Assembly (NCBI GenBank): GCA_900491605.1
Contig: UESW01005049.1
Span: 62,001 to 126,000 of the forward strand
From: Calamus simplicifolius
Lineage: Eukaryota > Streptophyta > Magnoliopsida > Arecales > Arecaceae
Reading direction: 5' to 3'
Length of the DNA stretch: 64,000 nucleotides
This document shows, one piece after another, positions 23,479 to 35,010 of this stretch. The translations under genes were made by a program, and so were the position numbers. Under the pieces are notes generated by a model that worked only from the letters and a program-made list of their open reading frames with translations, was not told where the DNA came from and made no database searches. Numbering within the stretch: position 1 is the first letter of the stretch; the number at the start of each line of letters is the position of its first letter.

Positions 23479-25039
23479 TGTTGGCCCAGATGGCAACCTA
23501 AGAGGGGGGGGGTGAATTGGGTTCTTTAAAAAATTTTAACTCTTTGAAAATATTTTGATTCATATAAAGATGCTCAAATGAACTAAATTAATTGAAGCAA
23601 AGCACAAATGAGATTGATAGAGAGAGAGAGGTAATATGCACGATAAACACAAAGATTTTATAGTGGTTCGGTGTATCCAACACCTATGTCTACTCCCAAG
23701 CAGCACTTGAGTCCACACTATAATCTACTTGATTACAGTCGAGTTGTTTTACAAGCTCACAACTCTAACTTGTTGTTTTCCCCTGGAATCATAACGAACC
23801 CAGTTGGTTTTTCCAGGCTCACCAGCACAAAACCTAAACCACAAGCTAACCTTAGCTTGTCCCGAGGTATACTACCTCTACTAATTCAATCTCCCGATTG
23901 AATTAGCAAACATCAATAAAAAATATAGTTTTGAATACAAAATAGCTCCTCAAATGAGCAAATATGCAATTAAATAAACAAAGGTAAGAAAAGCCTGTTT
24001 GAAGCGATTTGGATGTGTGCTTTTCTTCTTTTTTTCTTTTCCTCTTCTCCCTTGAATGATTGAATCAGGCCTCAGCTCAGATTCCTCACAAAAATCGCAG
24101 TTGAGAAGTTGGGAAAAACAGGGCTTTAGCTTTCTTTCTTTTCACTTGGGAAATCCTCCGATTTTGAGCTTTGAATTTCTCTTTGGACTCTCTATGATTG
24201 GTTGATGTGAGCTCTGAGTCTTTCCTCTTTGATTTCTTCCTCTTTCTTTCACAAGATTTTTGATTTTTCACAAAATATTTCTCTCTTTTTGTTCTTGTTT
24301 TTCAAACGGACGAATCCCCTTTTTATAGACTTCTTAATCCAAGGTTTTTGATGGAAAACTAGCCATTGTGAGATGCTTGGATGTTTCTACACACAAAGAA
24401 AAATAGCCATTAGAAGTTAGGGGAGAAAAATATTGTCATTTGAGCTGATCTGTCACTTTTGAAAATCCACATCTGACATGTTGGAGTCGGCTCCAACTTT
24501 TCATGTGTCGGCTCCAAGTCGGGGTGCTCAAAAATAGTAAGTGAAAGTTGTTGAGGAGTCGACTCTGAAAAAGTAATGTGTCAGATCGGCGCTTTTGGGT
24601 GTCGACTCCCAAATCCAAAGGTGTTGACTCTAACAATGTCCAAAAAATATGCTCTCTGTGCTCAGGTTAGAGTCAGCTCCAGAATCTCAGGTGTCGGCTC
24701 CGCAACTTTCAGGTGTCGGCTCCAGAAACTGACGCAAAAGGCACTTCTCTGTATCTCAGGTTGGAGTTAGCTCTGAAACTATAGGTGTCGACTCGGGACC
24801 GTGCCGAAAACTTAGAAATGTTTTGATACGCCCTGGGGTCGGCTCCAAACTGTTGAGGTGTTGACTCTAAGTTCTGAACTTAAATAATTTCCTTTCAAAT
24901 TTGATTCAAAACTTATTCCTTTATTCCTTTTGATTAATTAATCAACTTTAATGCCTGAAACACTTATCAAATATATCAGAAACATGATGAATATACTCAT
25001 GCCTTTTATTAATCATCAAAATCAATAATTGGGTCAACA
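23479..25039 (-). repeat. D 3' LTR
   Basis: Bounded by TGTTGGCCCAG and GGGTCAACA (plus-strand reading). A minus-strand TATA box lies at about 24318-24330. The GTCGGCTCC/GTCGACTC motif array lies at about 24485-24870, with roughly a dozen copies. A G-run lies near 23503-23511. Pairs with 42750-44305. Confidence 0.93.
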
Positions 25040-25610
25040 ATCTCCCCCTTTTTGATGATGACAAAAACATTGAGTATATACATGATTAAATAATGAAAGT
25101 TTCAAAGCAAATTTTAAGTTCTCATAGTTAAGCTTCCCCTGAATGAGATAGCTCCCCCTATGATACTCAAATTTACATCTTTTCTTCTTATCATTCATGC
25201 TATTAAGTTTATTCAATGCTTGATACCAGTTAATTAATAAAATTCATTCAATATATATATAATTATCTTCTCTTCTCCTTGTACATTTAATTGTAACTTT
25301 TATGCATATACAAATATTTACTTCTCCCCCTTTTTTGTAATCAACAAAAAGGTTAAGAAGTATAGATCAATGCATTAAACATAAGTGAATAAAAACTCAA
25401 TTCAAGTCATTCAAATCAAGGTTTAAAGATAGCAAATATGATATTCATTAGAGTATCAAAATATTACATCATAAATACTTTCAACTATATCAAAATGTTG
25501 CTTTCATTACATCAAAATCCTAAACTTCGAAATCTAATTACATCAAAAGAAAAGCTTCATTACATCAAAAGAAATTCAAGCTAAACTTCTAACAACAAAA
25601 GGTAGAAACA
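25040..25610 (-). other. D 3' untranslated region with several polypurine tracts
   Basis: On the minus strand, AAAAAGGGGGAGAT abuts the LTR (25040-25053). Further G-rich purine tracts lie at about 25135, 25152 and 25323-25336. Multiple tracts are a Sirevirus hallmark. No ORF is supported. Confidence 0.75.
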
Positions 25611-26072
25611 TCAAATTCTAAAATGCTTCTTGAGTTCTTCTAAGAGTTGTCCCATTCCATCCTTTTGAACTCTGATAAATTCATTTAACCTTCTATCAAA
25701 GAATGCAAATGCCACTATGATTTTCTCCTATAATTCTGCATGGCATCTAGAATAAGTCTCGGAATCTCCTCCAAATTCTTTAAGTTCCTCAAATATGTGC
25801 ATGAGATCATTCTTTAAAGATTCTGAAGAAGATCCAAGGGTGGATTCCATCTTGCTCACTCTGTCATCTAATGAATAAAACATTTCTCTCAAGCTTATAA
25901 GATTGTTGTCTATCTCAGTCTTCATCTCTTCTTTGTGAGTACTAAATAATTCTTTAAGTTACTCTAACTAAACATTAGAAAAATCAACAGAAGGAATAGG
26001 TAATGGTACAGGTGCAGGAACTGGAGTAGGTGCCGATGGTGGTGATGATGCTAGGCTCTGATGATGGATGCC
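25611..26072 (-). pseudogene. D env-like ORF, C-terminal part (separated by C insertion)
   Basis: The minus-strand frame ends at TGA 25611-25613, with an in-frame TAG after CHAEL near 25729. The sequence is helical and coiled-coil-like (DDRVSKMESTLG, DLMHIFEELKEFG), comparable to the C terminus of the C ORF (34100-34399). It joins the N-terminal part at 36484-37424 across element C; ATGCC is duplicated at the break. Confidence 0.75.
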
Positions 26073-27538
26073 TGTTGACCCAATTGATGATTTTGATGAT
26101 TAACAAAACTATTTGAGTATAATTTTTAAAGGCTCTGATGATTTTGATTTAGTGTTTCAGCCTATAAGACTATTGAAAGATCAAAATCAGGAGTTACAAT
26201 GTGTTCTGGATCGAATCTAATGTCTAGGTAAGAATTGCAGACATTAGAGTCGACTCCGAGAATCACAGAGCCGACTCCGGAACTGGCACGGTCATTAGAG
26301 TCGACTCCGAGACTGTTAGAGTCGACTCTCACAGATGAAGCAGAAAGTTGGCCCCGACCTAGAGTCGACTCTGGGTAAGTTAGAGTCGACTCCGGAAAAG
26401 TTTCTTGTCGACCCCAGAAAAGCTAGAGACGACTCCGGAAATATCATTTAAAATGCCTCGAGCTAGAGCCGACTTTAGAAAAGTTAGAGTCGACTCCAAC
26501 CCACCTGGAACGAAAAATAAAGTTGCCAGATCAGCTCTAACGGTAATATTTCTATTTTTACTCATTTCTAACGGATATATTTTGATACAAGGTACACTCC
26601 AACAGATAGTTTTCTTCTAAAAATGGTGTAAAAGAAATCTATAAAAAGGGAAGTCTATTGTTCAAAAAAAAAAAGAACGAAAAATCTGAAAAACAAAGAG
26701 AGAAAATCTGAGATAGACAAATCCCATTTCAAAAATCTGTGAGCTTGAATCTTGAGAGAAAAACCTTCTAGCTCAAATCCACTCCACTCCAAAAAGGCTC
26801 AAGAGGAATCCAAAGCGTTCAAATCGAAGTCTTGAAGGATTTCCCAACTTGGAGAAAGGAGATTCATTTCTTGCTTTTCAACCCTTCTCAACTGCTTCAA
26901 CCATGAAGAATCGGAGCTGAGGCTTGATTCAATCCAGCAAGGAGAAGAAAAAAGAAGAAAAGAAGAAAAGATCAAAAGCCAACCTATCTTCAAATCAGGC
27001 TTTTCTAAACCTTGTTATTCTTAATTTGTATATTTGCTCATTGAGGAGCTTTGTATTCACACACAATACTTATCTTATTTTTGCCTAGTTCAATCTGGGG
27101 GATTGAACTAGAGGAGGTAGTTTTACCTCGGTTTAAGCTTGTTTAAGCTTGGGTTAGTTGTGAGCCCGTGAAAAATAACGTGTAGGGTTTTGTGCTGGTA
27201 AGCCCGAGTAAAACCGGCTGGGTTCGTTGTGCACCCGAGAAAACAAGTTTGAGTTGTGAGCTTGGAAAACAACTCGGATGTAATCTAGAGAGATTATAGT
27301 GTGGACCCAAGTGAATCTTGGGAGTGGACATAGGTGCTGGTTGTACCGAACCACTATAAAATCTTTTGTGTTTGCAGTGTCTCATTGTCTCTTTCTCTAT
27401 CTCTATCTTATTCACTGCACTTTATAGTTACCTTGCATTTGCCCTCATTAATCTCAAGCAAACTATTTGAAAAAGGGCTAATTTTTTTAAAGAACTCAAT
27501 TTACCCCCCCCCCTCTTGGGTTGCCATCTGGGCCAACA
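26073..27538 (+). repeat. C 5' LTR
   Basis: 1466 bases, TG...CA. The motif array (GAGTCGACTC perfect palindrome and GAGCCGACTC variants) lies at about 26240-26500. A TATA box CTATAAAAAGG lies at 26639-26649, followed by a purine-rich stretch. A C-run occurs about 25 bases before the end. Confidence 0.96.
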
Positions 27539-27540
27539 AT

Positions 27541-27552
27541 TGGTATCAGAGC
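27541..27552 (+). other. C primer-binding site (initiator Met tRNA)
   Basis: TGGTATCAGAGC lies two bases after the 5' LTR. Confidence 0.94.
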
Positions 27553-27600
27553 AAGTGCTCATTTAGAATTTGATCTCACGATCAAGGGCTAAAGATCCTT

Positions 27601-29361
27601 ATGACAACACAAAGTGGTTCATGTTTTGCTGAAGGTCATTCTACGAATAGACCTCCTTTATTTAATGGAACCAACTATTCATATTGGAAAGCTAGAATGA
27701 GAATATTCATTCAAGCTTCTGACTATGAATTATGGGGAGTAATAATCAATGGACCTAGTACACCCACACACTTGATAGATGGCACTATTGTTCCTAAGCT
27801 CGAAAGGGATTGGAATGATAATGATAGGAGAATGACACAATTAAATGCTAAAGCCATTAACATTTTATATTGTTCCTTAGACTCTAATGAATTCAACCGA
27901 ATCTCAACATGTAATTCCGCAAAAGAAATTTGGGATAGGTTGGAAATAACACATGAAGGAACAAACCAAGTTAAGGAATCAAAAATAAATATTTTGGTTC
28001 ATAAATATGAATTGTTTACAATGGAACAAACTGAAACCATCACATGCATGTTCACTAGATTCACTGATATTGTGAATGGTTTAAAGAGTCTTGGTAGAAT
28101 TTATTCTAATGCTGACCTTGTGCGCAAAATTCTTAGGTCACTACCAAGAGCGTGGGAAGCAAAAGTCACCGCTATCCAAGAAGCAAAGGACCTCAATGCA
28201 TTACCTTTAGAGGAGCTTCTAGGATCCCTAATGACCCACGAGCTGACAATGAAGCAGCATGTTGAGGAGGAAACAAAAAGAAAGAAAACACTTGCCCTCA
28301 AAACTGCAGAAATGGAAGAGAGCAGCAGTGAAAGTAATGATGAAGATGATGATGAAATTGCTCTCTTGGCCAAAAAATTCAGAAAGTTTATGAGAAAAAG
28401 GCCCTTCCATAAAAAGAAATTTGGAGCAAGAATTGATGGAGAAAAAGATAAGAAAAAGGACAAGGAGAAAGAAAAAGAAAAAGAGCCCTTAGTATGTTAT
28501 GAGTGTAAAAAGCCAGGGCACTTTAGATATGATTGTCCTTTGCTGAAAAAGGCCTACAAGAAAAAGAAGAAAGCATATGGCAACATGGTCTGATGAATCT
28601 TCCTCGTCGGAAGAAGAAGAACAAAAGAAGTTGCCAATATCTGCTTCATGGCCAACAACGACGACAACGACAATGAGGTAAGTTCTGAAAACTCAAATGA
28701 TGAATTTACATTTGATGAAATGTTTGAAGCTTTCAATGAATTGATGATTGATTTTAAATCCTTGAAAAAGAAGTATAAGTTTTTGAAAAATGACAATATT
28801 AGCTTAACTAAAAGTAAAAATGAATTAGCTTTAGAAGTTAAGAACTTAACTAATGAAAAAGAAGAACTTAGCAAAGAAAGAGATAATTTTAATCAAGAAA
28901 TAGATTTGTTGAAATCTGAAACTAAAAACTCAACAAAAGATTTAAAAGATCAATTAGAAACCTTAGCTTTAGAAAAAGAATCAATCTCTAACGAAAATGA
29001 TTTTCTCAAGAAAGATGTTAAAAAGTATAAAGATATTGTTGAGAAATTTACTCTAAGCTCAACTAAACTAAATATGATTTTAGATAGTCAAAAAGCAGTT
29101 TTTGACAAAGCAGGTTTAGGGTATAACACATTTAGAAAGCAAAAATTATTGAAAAATATTTTTGTAAAAGGTAACCAAAGTAATATTACTTGTTTTAAAT
29201 GTAATCAAAAAGGACATAAATCTTTTGAATGCAAAACATTAAATAATAACAACAAGTTAAATGTTAAAGTAAAGAAAATATGGGTTCCGAAAGGAACAAT
29301 TTTTGTTGCTACTAACCATGAAGGACCCAAGAAAGCTTGGGTACCTAAACATAAAGTTTAA
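27601..29361 (+). pseudogene. gag: C gag, one frameshift
   Basis: ATG 27601 opens 330 codons: N-terminal FNGTNYSYWKARMRIFIQA, the gag core with LVRKILRSLPRAWEAKVTAIQEAKDL, a Lys/Glu-rich linker and a zinc knuckle CYECKKPGHFRYDC near 28497. A small deletion near 28575 shifts the frame. It reopens (28648-29361) with a coiled-coil segment and a second knuckle CFKCNQKGHKSFEC near 29190, and stops at TAA 29359-29361. The splice donor at 28678 lies in this second part. Gag would form the cytoplasmic particle and bind RNA. It is the best preserved gag in the window. Confidence 0.93.
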
Positions 29362-29373
29362 ATTATGTTGCAG
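28678..29373 (+). other. C predicted intron across gag/pol junction (696 bases)
   Basis: The donor is AATGAG|GTAAGT, with GT at 28678-28679. The acceptor is ATTATGTTGCAG|GAA, ending at 29373. Both sites are phase 0. Removal would delete the coiled coil, the second zinc knuckle and the gag stop, and join the gag frame to pol in frame. The donor matches the plant consensus. Conserved in position and phase in E1, B2 and D. Whether the RNA is spliced is unknown. Confidence 0.55.
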
Positions 29374-32300
29374 GAATGTCTTGTAGCCAAAAGATCAAAG
29401 AAAATGTGGTATCTTGATAGTGGCTGCTCAAGACATATGACGGGTGACAAAGATGAATTCATCACCCTGGAAGAAAAGAAAGGTGGAGTTGTGACGTTTG
29501 GCGATAACTGGTAAAGGTCAAATTATGGGCCTTGGTAAAGTTCGCATAACTCCATCTACATTTATTGATAATGTACTTTATGTTGATGGTTTAAAGCACA
29601 ATTTAATTAGTATAAGCCAACTATGTGATAAGAACTTTAATGTTTCATTTAAATCTTTTATTTGCATAGTATCTGATTCCATTAATGATAGCATTGTTTT
29701 TACTGGTTATAGACATGGCAATGTGTACTTAGTTGACTTAGACAAATTATCTAAAAGTAGTCATTGCCTAATTGCTGACAATGCTAACATAAATGATATT
29801 GGATGGTTATGGCATCGTAGGTTAGGTCATGCAAGCACACACCTTATTTCAAAATTAATTAAAATGGATTTAGTTAAAGGTTTACCTAAGTTAGATTTTG
29901 AAAATAACAAAATCTGTGATGCATGTCAATTTGGAAAACAAACTAGAAGTTCTTTCAAATCTAAAAATATTGTTTCAACTTCTAGGGCTTTAGAGCTACT
30001 TCACATGGACCTTTTGGACCTACTAGAACCACAAGTCTAGGAGGAAAGAAATATGGTCTAGTGATTGTAGATGATTACTCTAGTACACTTGGGTAATGTT
30101 TTTAGCTCACAAAGATGAGACTTTCTCGATATTTCTGAAATTCTTCAAGAAAGTCACAAATGAGAAAAACACTACCATAGTATCTCTAAGAAGTGATCAT
30201 GGAACTGAATTTGAAAATCACTTATTTGAAAATTTTTGTTCTGAAAATGGAATTAATCATAACTTTTCAGCCCCTAGGACCCCACAATAAAATGGTGTAG
30301 TTGAAAGAAAAAATAGAACCTTAGAAGACATGGCCCGTACCATGCTATGCGAAAGCAACTTACCAAAGTATTTTTGGGCGGAAGCAATTAACACAGCATG
30401 TTACATCTTAAACAGAGCTTTAATAAGACCAATATTAAAGAAAACACCTTATGAATTATGGAATGAAAGAAAACCAAATATAAAATACTTTCATGCATTT
30501 GGATGTAAATGTTTCATTCATAATAATGGTAAAAACAACTTAGGAAAATTTGATGCTAAATCTGATGAAGGAATTTTTTAGGTTATTCAACAACTAGTAA
30601 AGCTTATAGAATCTTTAACAAGAAAACCTTAATAGTAGAAGAATCCATACATGTAGTTTTTGATGAATCTTTAGCAACTGGATCTGAAAAGATTGATGAT
30701 GAGGAAGATACAAACATAATTGAAAAAGATCTTGAAAAACTTAATATTGAAGTATCTTCAGATCATGAATAAGAAGCTAAAGATGATGATTCACATAAGG
30801 ACGATGATGTCAATATTGATCATAATGATATAGATCTTCCAAGAGACTGGAGATATGCTCATAGTCATCCCAAGGAATTGATTATAGGTGATCCATCTCA
30901 AGGAATAAGAACTAGATCATATATGAGAAATATTAGTAATCATCTTGCATTTGTATCACAAATTGAACCTAAAACTATAGAAGAAGCTGAAAAAGATAAT
31001 AATTGGATGTTAGCAATGCAAGAAGAATTAAATCAATTTACAAGAAATAATGTATGGACTTTAGTTGAAAGACCTAAAAATCATTCAGTTATAGGATCAA
31101 AATGGATTTTTAGAAATAAACTAGATGAAAATGGCATAGTAATTAGAAACAAAGCTAGATTAGTTGCAAAAGGATATAATCAAGAAGAAGGTATTGATTT
31201 TGATGAAACTTTTGCACCTGTAGCTAGATTAGAAGCTATTAGGCTATTACTAGCATTTGCATGTCATATGAATTTTAACTTATTTCAAATGGATGTTAAA
31301 AGTGCATTTTTAAATGGATTTATAAATGAAGAAGTTTATGTAGAACAACCACCAGGTTTTGAAGATCATGAATTTTCAAATCACGTTTTTAAATTACAAA
31401 GGCATTATATGGTTTGAAACAAGCACCTAGAGCTTGGTATGATAGACTAAGTAAATTTTTAATTGAAAATGATTTCACAAGAGGAAATGTTGATAAAACA
31501 TTATTTTTGAAAAGAAAAAGTAAAGATTTACTTGTAGTACAAATATACGTTGATGACATTGTTTTTGGTGCTACTAACGATTCTCTATGTCAAGAATTTG
31601 CCAAGTTAATGCAGGGAGAATTCGAGATGAGCATGATGGGAGAACTCAACTTCTTCCTTGGACTTCAAATCAAACAAAGCAAAGAGGGTATCTTTATCAA
31701 CCAAACAAAGTACACAAGAGAGATTTTAAAGAAATTTGGTATGGAATCAATTAAACCCCTCGGAACACCAATGAGTCCTTCATGCAAGCTGGACAAAGAT
31801 GAAGAAGGTAAAAAGGTTGATCAAAAGTATTATCGAGGTATTATCGGATCCCTTCTTTATTTAACCACAAGTAGACCAGATATTATGTTTTCTGTATGTT
31901 TATGTGCTAGATTTCAATCAGAACCTAAAGAATCACACTTAATAGCTGTTAAAAGAATACTAAGATACTTAAGTGGAACAAAAAATGTAGGTTTATGGTA
32001 TTCTAGAGACTCCACATTAAATCTAATTGCATACTCAGATTCTGATTATGCCGGATGCAAATTAGATAGAAAAAGCACAAGTGGTGCATGCCAATTTTTA
32101 GGAAGTAACTTAATCTCATGGTTTAGAAAAAGTAAAATTCGTTGCATTATCTACTGCGGAAGCAGAATATGTTGCAGCAGGAAGTTGCTGTGCTCAAATC
32201 CTATGGATTAAGAGACAACTTGAAGACTATGGTATCACACTTAATAAGACACCTATAAGATGTGATAATACAAGTGCAATAAATCTAACTAAAAATCCAA

Positions 32301-32491
32301 TTCAACATTCAAGAACAAAGCACATTGAAATAAGATATCACTTTATAAGAGAACATGTAGCCAATAATGAAATTTATCTTGATTATGTGAATACTGAAGA
32401 ACAACTTGCAGATATATTAACAAAACCCTTAAGTGAAGAGAGATTTTGTTATCTTAGAGGAGAATTAGGAGTTTGTGATCCTTTGGAATAA
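29365..32491 (+). pseudogene. pol: C pol, several single-base frameshifts
   Basis: Begins at ATG 29365 or, if spliced, at codon GAA 29374. Protease YLDSGC has its Asp codon at 29416. It continues through the pre-integrase block, the integrase zinc region LWHRRLGHA (about 29810) with CDACQFG, and the core with HMDL, VDDYS and LRSDHGTEF (about 30190). VVERKNRT is preceded by a TAA near 30288. Reverse transcriptase has QMDVKSAFLNG, KQAPRAWYDR and YVDD near 31550. RNase H has SDYAGCKLDRKST; it ends at TAA 32489-32491. Frameshifts occur near 29508, 30016, 30090, 30578, 31400 and 32118, and a TAA near 30769. Several fall in homopolymer runs. Confidence 0.93.
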
Positions 32492-32985
32492 TTTTCTGAA
32501 ACTCTTAAGGACATCTATCTAGATTTCATCATTTTCTTGAAAAATCTTGATATTTCAATAAGAAATCTATCTAGATCTTGATTCATTGTTTCCCCAATTG
32601 CTAAAATACATTAATCTATAATTTGATGATCGATTTGAATAGTTTCAAATTCTTGAAACTTAATTTTTTATCTCTGAAACTGTTAGAGTCGACTCTGACA
32701 GTTTGTGGAGTCGACACCTGAGTTTTTGATGTTCTGTCTGAGTGATTAGAGCCGACTCTGGCTTTTGTGGAGCCGACTCTAATACGAGTACTGACAGATT
32801 TTCTGGTTCGGAGCCGACACCCAGTTTTCGGGAGTCGACTCTAAGTCGAGCTAGGTCAAAAATAAAAAGGCAGAGTCGACCCCCAATCATTCCAATCGTC
32901 TCCTAAACCTATCCAAAGAACTCCAAAGCCTTTCCAACTTTCCAAAATCCACTCAAAACCCTTGATTAACCCTCCAATCTTCTCA
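32492..32985 (+). promoter_or_regulatory. C pol/env-like spacer: motif array plus TATA-like element
   Basis: About seven copies of GAGTCGACTC-type motifs lie between 32685 and 32882, the same motif as in the LTR. A TATA-like AATAAAAAGG at 32861-32870 is followed by CAGAGTCGAC and then a pyrimidine-rich leader with no upstream ATG, up to ATG 32986. The order copies that of the LTR (array, TATA, leader). Promoter function is inferred. 32492-32680 is AT-rich with nothing recognised. Confidence 0.5.
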
Positions 32986-34399
32986 ATGGCTCCAAAGAGG
33001 TGCGGATTCATCGGTGGAGCATCGTTCCAACGAAGAGACGCACGGTTCGAAGGCAACCATCGCCTTCTTCCGCTTCGGCCACTCAAGAGGATTCACCACC
33101 ATCACCCTCATCTCCTAAGGTTGATCATTTAGCTGGTAAGACCATTACCACTGGGAGAAAAGTTAACTTTGATTTATTTGAATCGGAAGGTTTCTCTATT
33201 GGAAGAAATTTAAGGGATATGGGATGGGAGAAAGTGTGCTCATTAGATTTACCCACTTATCCAGCATTGGTAAGGGAGTTTTATAATGGATTAAGTAGAG
33301 GAGAAGGAGGATTGATAAGCACAGTAAGAGGAACTAGGGTTACGGTAACAACTGAGATTCTTGGAACCCTATTAGAAATGCCCACTGTTGGTTTAATGGA
33401 ATGTCAACTTAATGACAGAAGTGGTGCACTGTCAAGGATGCTAGGAAGAGATGTGACTGAGTTCGAAGAAATCTTTGCAAATCAGTTGAGCCTAGAACTC
33501 AGATTATTGTATAATATATGTGGTAGAATCTTATTTCCAAAAATAGGGAGATTCGAGTATGTCTCGGAGCGAGACGTGTTGTTAATGGACTGTATAATTA
33601 CTGGGAGGCCAGTCAATTTAGCTGGCATGATGATTGGATACATGGCAGAGGCAGCTACAAAGAAAAGATCAACACTGCCATACGGTATGATTCTGACACT
33701 TATCTTTAGAAGCCAAGGTGTGCTCATAATGGAAAATGAACCTTTAAGAAAACTGAGACACACTGATTATTACAGCATATCAACTAGTCATAGAATGGGA
33801 TTCAAGAAGGTAAATGGTGTTTGGATGAAGGGAGGGAGAGAGGAAAGAGCAGATAGGGATGGAGCAGAGGAAACCAGAATAGAAGAAATCCCAGGACCAT
33901 CTACTGCGGGACCATCAGTCCCTGATTCATCTTTTGCGGGACCTTCTTCAACTGGACCTTCGGAGGCCGGACCGAGTTCTATTCCATCACCTCCACATCA
34001 GCCTATAACAAATTCTGGAAGATTTTCTAATGAACAACTTGATCAATTAAGAAGCTTACTTGCTGAGTATGAAGTCACAGGTCGAATGAAATTAATCAAT
34101 TGAAAGATGACTTTAATCAGTTGAAGGATGAACTAAATTCGAGACTGGACATGCTATCCTTTACCTTAGGCAATTCTGTAGAATCCTTTGGAGCTGAGCT
34201 TCACAAGATCTTCGAAAGGATGGAAGGCATTGCCGATGGATCAGGATCATATGTTCATACAACGAGTCAATTGAAGAAGGATATTGACCTTGCAGTCTCT
34301 CAAATCGAAGCCTGCCTAGAAAACTTTAAGAAATCACAAAAGGATGATGTAATGGAAATTATAGGTCATCTAAAGAAAATTGTATTCAAGCATATCTGA
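32986..34399 (+). pseudogene. C env-like (post-pol) ORF, two frameshifts
   Basis: Starts MAPKR at ATG 32986, shifts frame within about 40 bases, then is open (33000-34103). Features are a basic Ser/Pro N terminus, the conserved block LAGKTITTGRKVNFDLF / EKVCSLDLPTYPALVREFY / RLLYNICGRILFP / LPYGMILTLIF / HRMGFKKVNGVW, and a Pro/Gly/Ser-rich linker (about 33890-34010). A second shift at about 34100 leads into a helical C-terminal segment (LNSRLDMLSFTLG, DIDLAVSQIEA) ending at TGA 34397-34399. It resembles the plant transposon protein domain family. No membrane segment is visible, so envelope function is doubtful. Confidence 0.82.
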
Positions 34400-35010
34400 C
34401 CTTGTTTTTGAGTTTGATAGTTTGTACTTAGGAAGTTTTTTGAATATCTAATGTATTTCATTTTGAAATGTATATGAATCAACTGATGTAATGGTTCTTG
34501 TTTATGAAATGCAATTTCATATTTTCAAATTTTGATTGATTGGATTCCTATGCTTTATTGAGATTATAAATTTTTTTATATATACTCTCCTTATTGCTAA
34601 TAACAGAAAAGGGGGAGAGATAGTTGTGTATATGCAAAGAAAGAAAGATTGAATAGGAATATTGAATAATATATGCATAAAGAAAGAAAGAAAGGGGGAG
34701 AATTAATTTTTATGCAAAATGAATTGAAATGATTATCAGTTACAATTTGATGTTTATATATAAGAGGAGCTACTCAATGCAGGGGGAGCTTAACAAAAAG
34801 CTCATTTACAATCTTATGCACATTAAGTTTAACAATTCAATATTGATGGATTATATTGAACTCATGTACAATTTTAAAAGTTTACATTGAACATTGGCAT
34901 CAAAACCTTAATTTCAATGGTTTAAAGTTAAAATGACTATAATCCTTAGTTTGATTGAATTTTTGAATGCATATACTCAAAGTTTTTATTATCATCAAAA
35001 AGGGGGAGAT
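34400..35010 (+). other. C 3' untranslated region with multiple polypurine tracts
   Basis: Purine tracts with a GGGGG core lie at about 34606-34622, 34681-34702, 34782-34790 and directly before the LTR at 34997-35010. The last is the expected plus-strand primer. No ORF is supported. Confidence 0.8.
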
